A DNA stretch of 7,019 bases from Pseudomonadota bacterium (GTDB taxonomy: Bacteria; Pseudomonadota; Gammaproteobacteria; Steroidobacterales; Steroidobacteraceae). The stretch is taken from contig JAJYTX010000137.1 of assembly GCA_021792815.1 (NCBI GenBank), positions 1 to 7,019 on the forward strand, written 5' to 3'. A program made the translations under genes and the position numbers. Shown here piece by piece: positions 1-4,860 of the stretch. Within the stretch, counting starts at the first letter, position 1. Each line of letters starts with the position of its first letter. The notes beneath the pieces are model-generated. The model did not search any database. It saw only the letters and a list, made by a program, of their open reading frames with translations, and had not been told where the DNA came from.

Positions 1-106
1 GTATCGGCTGAACGTCCTTGCGGAAACTCACTACGTTCGAACCACAGCCGCACAGCAGCGCCGCGGCGGACAGGGACATCACGGCAATCGCTTTGTTGTG
101 AAACAT
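1..106 (-). CDS. Lipoprotein, probable c-type cytochrome, N-terminal part
   Basis: Only the first 35 codons lie inside the window; the gene continues past its left edge. Seen: a short basic start (MFHNK), a hydrophobic stretch at residues 6-18, and a lipobox L18-C19-G20-C21, so C21 would be the lipidated cysteine after signal peptidase II cleavage. The mature part begins GSNVVSFRKDVQPI. The F-x-x-DVQPI motif is what I know from the beginning of small c-type cytochrome domains (the planctomycete-type cytochrome C family and short proteobacterial relatives), where a CxxCH haem motif follows within about 10 residues; that motif would be outside the window and is not seen. The start at 106 has GGTG eight bases upstream. 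An in-frame ATG at 121 adds five residues (MGGTA) but has no ribosome binding site. The lipoprotein is well supported; the haem function is an inference from one short motif. Confidence 0.6.
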   Translation of the reverse strand, partial: MFHNKAIAVMSLSAAALLCGCGSNVVSFRKDVQPI

Positions 107-136
107 GGCAGTACCACCCATGTTGAGAAATCAAGA

Positions 137-165
137 ATTACTTTCGCATTCGCTCACGGCATCAA
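137..165 (-). promoter_or_regulatory. Candidate sigma70 promoter of the lipoprotein gene
   Basis: Read on the minus strand: -35 TTGATG (160-165) and -10 AGTAAT (137-142), separated by exactly 17 bases. Each hexamer matches the consensus at four of six positions. The start of transcription would fall near 130, giving a leader of about 25 bases to the ATG at 106, and this favours 106 over 121 as the start codon. The stretch is AT-richer than its surroundings. No experimental support; a chance match is possible. Confidence 0.35.
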
Positions 166-226
166 TATCGGTCCTGGAGCCACACGGGTCGATACGCATG
201 AATCCCTATTCGCGACCTGTCAGATG

Positions 227-245
227 TCGGTTAACCGAACGTTCG
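227..245. repeat. Two overlapping perfect palindromes
   Basis: TCGGTTAACCGA (227-238) is a perfect 12-base palindrome, and CGAACGTTCG (236-245) is a perfect 10-base palindrome sharing its last bases. Directly after, TTCGAGA occurs at 242-248 and again at 253-259, a spacing of 11 bases, about one helical turn. Such arrangements are typical of binding sites for dimeric repressors, but no specific regulator can be named. They lie about 110-140 bases upstream of the lipoprotein start. Confidence 0.45.
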
Positions 246-310
246 AGAGAAATTCGAGAAATCAACACGAGATGCGCTGGCACGGTGTTCATCGATGTTT
301 CGCGGAAGTT

Positions 311-356
311 TCTCAATGTTGAGAATTCTCGCGATGGGCACGCGACAATTCGCGAG
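311..356. repeat. Chain of three overlapping dyads
   Basis: Three inverted repeats overlap end to end: TCTCAA-TG-TTGAGA (311-324), GAGAATTCTC (321-330, perfect) and CTCGCGA (328-334) with TCGCGAG (350-356), spacer 15. The ten bases ATGTTGAGAA at 316-325 recur as a direct repeat at 120-129, next to the lipoprotein start codon. The cluster could be an operator array or form RNA structure if transcribed. Its function is unknown. Confidence 0.4.
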
Positions 357-459
357 GCGGTTGCGAGATTCAACGGCCAGGCATGCCGACGATGCGGCCG
401 GCCGCAGTTGACATGCCGCCCGCGACGCGGCGACGCACGTGTTGGTTTGCGGGCCGCGC

Positions 460-475
460 CGTGACAGCGATCACG
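460..475. promoter_or_regulatory. CRP-like dyad, weak candidate
   Basis: CGTGA-N6-TCACG is a symmetric site with the same half-site core (GTGA/TCAC) and six-base spacer as the CRP/Clp consensus TGTGA-N6-TCACA, but with C/G in place of the outer T/A. It lies about 350 bases from the lipoprotein start, farther than a usual activator site, and the surrounding DNA is so G+C-rich that short dyads arise by chance. Confidence 0.15.
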
Positions 476-634
476 CGCCGCGTGTCGCCCACCCCGGCGT
501 CGATCGCACCGTGGGCATGCCGCGCCGCGACGGCGCCGCTGTCACGGCGGTGGTGACCGATCGGGATGGGATGTGCGCGGCGGGCCGCTCAGTCGCCCGC
601 CGGGGGCGGGCAGGCAGCGTTGCGTGGGGCCGCC

Positions 635-648
635 CCGGCGTACGCCGG
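635..648. repeat. Perfect 14-base palindrome
   Basis: CCGGCGTACGCCGG is fully self-complementary. It follows GGGG-CCG-CCCC (626-636) and is followed by another palindrome, GGGCGCGCCC, at 693-702. These lie just past the end of the DUF1993 gene (stop at 716) and could form strong hairpins in its 3' transcript, but no T tract follows on the minus strand, so a standard intrinsic terminator cannot be claimed. Confidence 0.3.
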
Positions 649-715
649 CGCGGCCGATGGCCGGGAGGGGAAGCCGTCCTGTGCGGCCGGATGGGCGCGC
701 CCGATGGCGCGGGAG

Positions 716-1270
716 CTAGGCCTTCAGGCGCATCGCGCCCATGAAATCCCGCTTGCCGACCGGCAGACCCTTCCAGCGCAGGATGTCGTAGGCGGTGGCG
801 GCGTGGAAGTAGAAGTTCGGCTGCGAGAACGACAGCAGGAACTCCTCGGCCGTGAACGGCAGCCGCCGCTCACCGAACACGAACCACATGTCGCGCCCCT
901 GAAAACCGTCCATCTCGGCCGGATCGATCGCCCCGAGCGCCTCGATCGCCGCCTCGATGCGCTGTCCGAGCGCCGCAAAGGTGGCCGGCGGCGGCGTGGT
1001 GTCGAACAAGAACACACCCTTGCGCACCCCCTCGATGGCCCCGATCGAGTGCACCGCCGCCGATTTCACCTGGTAGGCGAACGGGAACATGTCCGGCGCG
1101 AGGCGCGCCTCGATGATCTGCGCGGGGTCGAGCGCCTGTTCGGTGCAGTGGCGCTCCGCGGTGCGCAGCAGTCCGGCGACTGAGCCGAGGATCTGGCGAT
1201 AGGAAGGCACCGTGGCGGCATAGAGGGAAAGGGCCATGAGGGAGCTCGTCTGAGGAGATCGGGCGGTCAT
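716..1270 (-). CDS. DUF1993 family protein
   Basis: I recognise this as a DUF1993 family protein, a widespread bacterial family of about 165-175 residues with a predicted helical, DinB-like fold and no established function. Counting from the inner methionine (MALSLYAATVPSYRQ), the hallmarks are the N-terminal SLYAATVPSYRQILG, the central ARLAPDMFPFAYQVKSAA (about 44-61) and the C-terminal PNFYFHAATAYDILRWKG followed by GKRDFMG (about 140-167), which is the full length of the family. Two starts compete: ATG at 1270 (184 residues) has GAGGG four bases ahead, while ATG at 1237 (173 residues) fits the family N-terminus but has no good ribosome binding site. I list the longer one because of the binding site. 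It lies about 100 bases downstream of nadB on the same strand and may be co-transcribed. No signal peptide or membrane segment. The family call is firm; the start is uncertain. Confidence 0.85.
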   Translation of the reverse strand: MTARSPQTSSLMALSLYAATVPSYRQILGSVAGLLRTAERHCTEQALDPAQIIEARLAPDMFPFAYQVKSAAVHSIGAIEGVRKGVFLFDTTPPPATFAALGQRIEAAIEALGAIDPAEMDGFQGRDMWFVFGERRLPFTAEEFLLSFSQPNFYFHAATAYDILRWKGLPVGKRDFMGAMRLKA

Positions 1271-1367
1271 GGTACCCTCGATCCGCCGCGGCCGCACCTG
1301 AGCGGCGCAGGGTCGGACGGTCCGCCGGATGCCTCGGAGCGCGCGGCCGCGGGCACGCCGGATCGGC

Positions 1368-2864
1368 CTAGCGGGCGTCGCCGGCCGGATCGCGGTGCGG
1401 GAAGTCGCTGCGCCAGTGTGCGCCACGGCTCTCGCGGCGTGCGAGCGCCGCCTGCACCATGGCCCGCGACAGATCGAGCCGCTGGCGGGCGGTGAGCGCC
1501 TCGGGAGCGAGCGACTCGCGCACCGCGGTGAGCTCGCGCAGCCCGCTCTCGAGCTCGGTCGCGTGCCGCAGCGGTCCCATGCAGCGGCCCATGATCGCGC
1601 GCAGCGGCGCGCCGTGCCTGCCCTGGGGATCATCGCCGGCCGCCTGCAGTGCCGGCTCCTCCCGCGCGCTGCGCGGCACCGACGCGGAACGGGAGATCGA
1701 GAAGCCGGCGATCCGGCCGCACACCACCGCCTCCAGCAGCGAGTTGCTCGCCAGGCGGTTGGCCCCGTGCATGCCGGTGCACGCCACCTCGCCGCAGGCC
1801 CACAGCCCCGGCAGGTCCGTGCGGCCAAACTCATCGACCACGATCCCGCCCATGTGATAGTGCGCCGCGGCGCTCACCGGAATCGGCTCACGCACCGGAT
1901 CGATGCCGTGGGTGCGGCAGGTGGTGAGCGCCAGGGGAAACTCGCCGGCCCGGGCCGAGCGGAACACCGCCGTGGCATCGAGCCACACGGGCTCCTCGCG
2001 CAGGCACCGCTCCCACACCGCCCGCGCCACCACATCCCGCGGCGCCAGATCCTGCAGCGGATGCGCCCCCTGCATGAAGCGCTCGCCGCGCGCATCGAGC
2101 AGCACCGCTCCGGCGCCGCGCAGCGCCTCGGTGAGCAGCGGCACGGGATCCTCGGCGGTGCGCAGGGCCGTCGGGTGAAACTGGATGAACTCGAGCCCGG
2201 CGACGCGCGCCCCGCGGCCGAGGGCCATCGCGAGGCCGTCCCCGTTGGCGCAGCGGCCATTGGTCGTGAAGGGAAACAGCCCGCCGAGTCCGCCGGTCGC
2301 GAGCACCGTCTCGCGGGCGTGGAGGCGCACCGGGTGCCCCGCGCCGTCGAACCCCTGGGCGCCGGCGATCTCACCGGACTCCCCGGGCAGCAGCGCCGCG
2401 ATGCGCACGCCCGAGAGCCGCTCGATGTGCCATTGCCCGGCCGCATGGGCCAGCAGGGCCTCCAGAATGGCGCTGCCGGTGCGATCGCCCTGGGCGTGCA
2501 GCACCCGCGGATGACTGTGTCCGGCCTCCAGGTGCAGGCTCCAGCCGGACGCGCCGTGATCGAAGCGCACCCCCACGGCCGTGAGGAACTGCACGGCCTC
2601 GCCGGCGGCCCCGATGACCCGCAGGGCCGCCCCCCGGTCGCTGCTGTGGCAGCCGGCCGCGAGCGTATCGGCAATCTGCGCCTGGACGGAATCACCCGCG
2701 CCGAGGGGAGCGGCGATGCCCCCCTGGGCGAGCGCGGTGGAGCTCGCCGCGCGCGGATCCTCGGCCGAGACCAGCAGCACGCGCCGCGGGGCCGCGCTGA
2801 TCGCCGCGCACAGGCCGGCCGCGCCGGAGCCGATCACCAGGACGTCGGTATCGATCGATCGCAT
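1368..2864 (-). CDS. nadB: L-aspartate oxidase
   Basis: FAD-dependent cytoplasmic enzyme that oxidises L-aspartate to iminoaspartate, the first step of de novo NAD synthesis; the family can reoxidise its flavin with oxygen or fumarate. At 498 residues it is somewhat shorter than the roughly 540 of E. coli NadB. Seen in order: the dinucleotide-binding VIGSGAAGL (10-18), the family motif STALAQGGIAAPL (42-54), QFHPTAL with H230, LLTEALRG with E246, PRDVVAR with R276, AAHYHMGG with H335, GLWACGEVACTGMHGANR (353-370) followed by SNSLLEA, and the helical C-terminal domain ending in ESRGAHWRSDFP. The H, E, R and H positions correspond to the substrate-binding residues of the family. It starts 16 bases after the nadA stop with no Shine-Dalgarno, which suggests translation coupled to nadA. 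Identification is secure. Confidence 0.96.
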   Translation of the reverse strand: MRSIDTDVLVIGSGAAGLCAAISAAPRRVLLVSAEDPRAASSTALAQGGIAAPLGAGDSVQAQIADTLAAGCHSSDRGAALRVIGAAGEAVQFLTAVGVRFDHGASGWSLHLEAGHSHPRVLHAQGDRTGSAILEALLAHAAGQWHIERLSGVRIAALLPGESGEIAGAQGFDGAGHPVRLHARETVLATGGLGGLFPFTTNGRCANGDGLAMALGRGARVAGLEFIQFHPTALRTAEDPVPLLTEALRGAGAVLLDARGERFMQGAHPLQDLAPRDVVARAVWERCLREEPVWLDATAVFRSARAGEFPLALTTCRTHGIDPVREPIPVSAAAHYHMGGIVVDEFGRTDLPGLWACGEVACTGMHGANRLASNSLLEAVVCGRIAGFSISRSASVPRSAREEPALQAAGDDPQGRHGAPLRAIMGRCMGPLRHATELESGLRELTAVRESLAPEALTARQRLDLSRAMVQAALARRESRGAHWRSDFPHRDPAGDAR

Positions 2865-2880
2865 CGGACGGAGGGTCGGG

Positions 2881-3861
2881 TCAGCCGAGCGCCAGCATGC
2901 GCTCGATGGGGGCGCGGGCCCGCTCGGCGAGGGCCGGATCGATGTGAATCGGCTCGCCGGCGGTCTCGAGCGCCTCGGCGACCCGCTCGAGAGTGGTCGC
3001 CTTCATGTGCGGGCACAGGTTGCACGGGCGCAGGAAGGTGATGTCGGGGCACTGCACCGAGACATTGTCGGCCATGGCGCATTCGGTGAGCAGCAGCGCC
3101 CGCTCGGGCCGGCGGCGCAGCAGGTAATCGGCCATGGCGGCCGTCGAGCCGACGAAATCCGCCTCCGCCTGCACGGTCGCCGGGCACTCCGGGTGCGCCA
3201 GCACGGTCGCTCCGGTGCTCACGCGGTAGCCGCGGATATCCTCCGGGGAGAAACGCGTGTGTACCTCGCACTCGCCGTTCCAGGCAATGACTTCCAGATC
3301 GGTGCCGCGGGCCACGAATTCCGCCAGGTGACGGTCCGGCAGCACGATCACCCGCTCGCTGCCGAGCGACTGGGCGACCCGCACGGCATTGGCCGAGGTG
3401 CAGCAGATGTCCACCTCCGCTTTCACCGCCGCCGAAGTGTTGACATAGGCGATGACCGGCACGCCGGGGCAGCGCTCGCGCACCCGCCGCACGTCCTCGG
3501 CCGTGATCGAATCGGCGAGCGAGCAGCCGGCCTCCTCGGCCGGCAGCAGCACCCGCTTGTCCGGACAGAGCAGCTTGACGGTCTCGGCCATGAAGCGCAC
3601 GCCGCACACCACGATGGTCTCGGCTTCGCACCGCACGGCGAACTGCGCCATGGCGAGGGAATCGCCGGTGTAGTCGGCGATCGCCGAGGTGATCAGCGGC
3701 ACCTGGTAGTTGTGGGCCAGCACCGCCGCGCCGTGCCGCGCCTTGAGCTCGAGGATCTGCTCGATCAGCGGCAGGCTGAGTGCGATCTCGGCCGGGGGAA
3801 CCACGTGCGCGAGGCGCGCCTCAAGTGCGCTGCCGACCGGACTGTCATGCGCCAGCATCAT
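2881..3861 (-). CDS. nadA: Quinolinate synthase
   Basis: Cytoplasmic [4Fe-4S] enzyme that condenses iminoaspartate from NadB with dihydroxyacetone phosphate to quinolinate. From the start at 3861 it has 326 residues, close to the family's 300-350. The three cluster cysteines are visible: C154 in CTSANA, C226 in HPECP and C283 in CNLCPHMK. Other family motifs are AVLAHNYQVP (47-56), GDSLAMAQ (66-73) and VVCGVRFMAE (84-93). The wording (DICCTSANA, LPDRHL, GSTAAM, RPCNLCPHMK) resembles NadA of alphaproteobacteria from memory rather than the E. coli type. Start: an upstream in-frame ATG at 3915 adds 18 residues using several rare-looking codons (TCA, CTA, three GGG), and neither start has a Shine-Dalgarno; I prefer the ATGATG at 3861 because it resembles the start of kbl and matches where homology begins. 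First gene of nadA-nadB. Its cluster is expected to be oxygen-sensitive. Confidence 0.95.
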   Translation of the reverse strand: MMLAHDSPVGSALEARLAHVVPPAEIALSLPLIEQILELKARHGAAVLAHNYQVPLITSAIADYTGDSLAMAQFAVRCEAETIVVCGVRFMAETVKLLCPDKRVLLPAEEAGCSLADSITAEDVRRVRERCPGVPVIAYVNTSAAVKAEVDICCTSANAVRVAQSLGSERVIVLPDRHLAEFVARGTDLEVIAWNGECEVHTRFSPEDIRGYRVSTGATVLAHPECPATVQAEADFVGSTAAMADYLLRRRPERALLLTECAMADNVSVQCPDITFLRPCNLCPHMKATTLERVAEALETAGEPIHIDPALAERARAPIERMLALG

Positions 3862-3877
3862 AAGCCGGCCATGATGC
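3855..3877 (-). promoter_or_regulatory. Dyad across the nadA start codons
   Basis: GCATCAT (3855-3861) and ATGATGC (3871-3877) form a perfect seven-base inverted repeat with a nine-base spacer. On the nadA strand it reads GCATCAT, GGCCGGCTT, ATGATGC, so both tandem ATGs lie in the 3' arm. As RNA it would form a hairpin that pairs the start codons; as DNA it could be an operator. The 5' arm also contains CATCAT, a -10-like hexamer (four of six) placed nine bases before the ATG, as for a leaderless promoter. A closely similar arrangement covers the kbl start. If nadA starts at 3915, this sequence would simply be coding. Confidence 0.45.
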
Positions 3878-3915
3878 CCGAGCCCGGCGGGCTTGCGTAG
3901 CACGAACCCTGACAT

Positions 3916-4081
3916 TCGTCAGTGCGCCGGGCTGCGTGCCCCCGGCCGGCCCGGCCGCCCGCCGATCGGCCGGCGCGCTTCGCCTTCGGCACGCCGTCCG
4001 GGGTTGACCGCGGACCCCGGACCCCGGAATATGCGGAAATTCCCTATATCTGTGCGCGTGATTGCGCAGTAGCGTCAGGAT
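3916..4081. promoter_or_regulatory. Divergent intergenic region between nadA and the FNR-type gene
   Basis: The bases nearest nadA (3930-4020) are extremely G+C-rich. CGGACCC is repeated in tandem at 4011-4017 and 4018-4024, with a partial third copy. An AT-rich island follows at 4028-4051. On the plus strand it contains TATATC (4045-4050), a four-of-six -10 hexamer without a recognisable -35; on the minus strand CATATT (4029-4034) could be a -10 for nadA with a poor -35, CGCACA, 17 bases upstream. An inverted repeat GGAAT-N8-ATTCC spans 4026-4043. No TTGAT-N4-ATCAA FNR box is present. Divergent promoters are likely here, but the exact elements are uncertain. Confidence 0.4.
4053..4068. promoter_or_regulatory. 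Operator-like inverted repeat at the regulator's promoter
   Basis: TGCGC (4053-4057) and GCGCA (4064-4068) are inverted around the six bases GTGATT. If TATATC at 4045-4050 is the -10 element, transcription would begin inside this repeat, a typical position for repression, including autorepression. The six-base spacer is of the kind used by CRP/FNR family dimers, but the half-sites match neither the CRP nor the FNR consensus. Confidence 0.3.
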
Positions 4082-4789
4082 ATGCACAGGAAACAGAACG
4101 CCCTTCGGGCCATTTCCACCGCCGAGACCGACTGCGCGACCTGCCTCTCGGGGAAGCGCTGCTGGGGTGAGCTCGCCCTCGCCCTCGACAGCATCCGCGG
4201 CCGGCGCGAGCTGCCACTCGAGCGCGGCGCGCTGCTGCTGAAGCAGGGCGAGCGGGCGAGCGCGGTGTACGTCGTGGTGAGCGGCTGCCTGATCCTGCGC
4301 GAGACGCTGGAGGACGGCACCCAGAGAGTCGTCGGCCTGCGCCTGCCGGGCGAGCTGCTCGGCATGGAGACCTATGCGCGCGGCGCCCACGCCTACACCG
4401 CCCAGGCCGCCTCCGAGACCACGGTGTGCCGGATCCAGCTGCCCCCGGCCGGCAGCGGCCGGGCGAACGTGGCGCTGCTCGAGCGGCTGCTGCTGAAGTA
4501 CGCTGTGCAGCCCGAGCGCGCCGCCGCGCCCTGGGCGGGTCTGCCGGCCGCCGAGCGCGTGGCCGCCTTCATCGAGAATTACGCGCAGCGGGCCCAGGTC
4601 GGACGGGGTACCGATGGGCTGTTCAGCCTGCCGATGACCCGCGCGGACATCGGCTCGTACCTCGGGCTCGCCCCTGAAACGGTGGTGCGCGCGCTCGGGC
4701 AGCTGCGCGGCGCGCGGCGCCTGTCCATCCAGGGACGCACCATCCGCCTGGCGGAGGCCCAGCCGGCGAGCGCTTCTCCGGCTGCCTGA
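4082..4789 (+). CDS. FNR-type Crp/Fnr family transcriptional regulator
   Basis: A 235-residue cytoplasmic regulator with the plan of E. coli FNR (250). Seen: N-terminal cysteines C18, C21 and C27 with FNR's own spacing (C-x2-C-x5-C), a cyclic-nucleotide-binding-like beta-roll with [20 protein letters not shown] (49-68), the fourth cysteine C116 in [10 protein letters not shown], a dimerisation helix around 128-150, and a winged helix-turn-helix with [24 protein letters not shown] (185-208). All four residues needed for an oxygen-labile [4Fe-4S] cluster are therefore present. Differences: the recognition helix reads E199-T-V-V202-R203, where FNR has E-T-I-S-R; the residues beside cluster cysteines are L22 and R26 where FNR has S24 and L28; the dimer helix end is alanine-rich. 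The ATG is fixed by an in-frame TAG at 4070-4072; AGGA lies only one base before it, too close for normal use. Targets unknown; it sits between nadAB and kbl-tdh. Confidence 0.9.
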   Translation: MHRKQNALRAISTAETDCATCLSGKRCWGELALALDSIRGRRELPLERGALLLKQGERASAVYVVVSGCLILRETLEDGTQRVVGLRLPGELLGMETYARGAHAYTAQAASETTVCRIQLPPAGSGRANVALLERLLLKYAVQPERAAAPWAGLPAAERVAAFIENYAQRAQVGRGTDGLFSLPMTRADIGSYLGLAPETVVRALGQLRGARRLSIQGRTIRLAEAQPASASPAA

Positions 4790-4823
4790 GCCGCCCGCCC
4801 CCGGCCGCCGCCAGACATCCTGC

Positions 4824-4853
4824 GCGGCCGGCCGGCGTGTATCATCCGGCCGC
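4824..4853 (+). other. G+C-rich hairpin abutting the kbl start
   Basis: GCGGCCGG (4824-4831) pairs perfectly with CCGGCCGC (4846-4853), an eight-base stem with a 14-base loop that ends immediately before the kbl ATG. It competes with two other dyads, GUAUCAU/AUGAUGC (4839-4860) and GCCGCAT-G-ATGCGGC (4849-4863), which include the ATG. No T tract follows, so it is unlikely to be a terminator of the upstream regulator gene. If that gene and kbl are co-transcribed, the structure would limit access to the kbl start. Confidence 0.4.
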
Positions 4854-4860
4854 ATGATGC
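4839..4860 (+). promoter_or_regulatory. Dyad and possible leaderless promoter at the kbl start
   Basis: GTATCAT (4839-4845), an eight-base G/C spacer and ATGATGC (4854-4860) form a seven-pair stem in RNA with one G-U pair. TATCAT (4840-4845) matches the -10 consensus at five of six positions and lies eight bases before the ATG, so transcription would begin at or within two bases of the A of the start codon. No -35 element is recognisable at the expected distance, and no Shine-Dalgarno is present. The arrangement closely parallels the one at nadA. Confidence 0.45.

Larger units (their letters stand above)
122..715. other. Long intergenic region without a convincing gene
   Basis: About 590 bases between the lipoprotein gene (minus strand, downstream) and the DUF1993 gene (minus strand, upstream). 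Open frames on the plus strand here encode low-complexity, arginine-, glycine- and alanine-rich peptides with no recognisable domain, and look like random frames in G+C-rich DNA. Bases 121-370 are clearly AT-richer and carry several short perfect palindromes; bases 370-715 return to very high G+C. The left part most likely is the control region of the lipoprotein gene. I see no tRNA, no rho-independent terminator with a T tract and no transposon end. Confidence 0.6.

Noticed and set aside
408..436. TTGACA at 408-413 as a plus-strand -35 element
   Set aside because: The expected -10 position (431-436) reads CGACGC, and no plus-strand gene follows.
105..744. Plus-strand open frames in the intergenic region
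   Set aside because: No family resemblance, low-complexity composition, overlapping one another, and no convincing ribosome binding sites.
1329..3041. Long plus-strand open frame of 570 codons opposite nadB
   Set aside because: It is antisense to a clear nadB, rich in Arg, Ala and Gly, with no recognisable domain. Long antisense frames are expected opposite G+C-rich genes.
3841..3880. The ATCAT/ATGAT dyads at nadA and kbl as FNR boxes
   Set aside because: FNR sites are TTGAT-N4-ATCAA; here the half-sites face the other way and the spacer is 8-9 bases, so the geometry does not fit.
2581..3900. Plus-strand open frame of 439 codons opposite nadA
   Set aside because: Overlaps nadA and the start of nadB on the other strand; composition is that of an antisense shadow, with histidine- and arginine-rich low complexity.
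4004..4050. TTGACC (4004-4009) paired with TATATC (4045-4050) as one promoter
   Set aside because: The spacer is 35 bases, about twice what sigma70 allows.
4790..4853. Hairpin after the regulator gene as a rho-independent terminator
   Set aside because: There is no T tract, and the structure runs directly into the kbl start codon.
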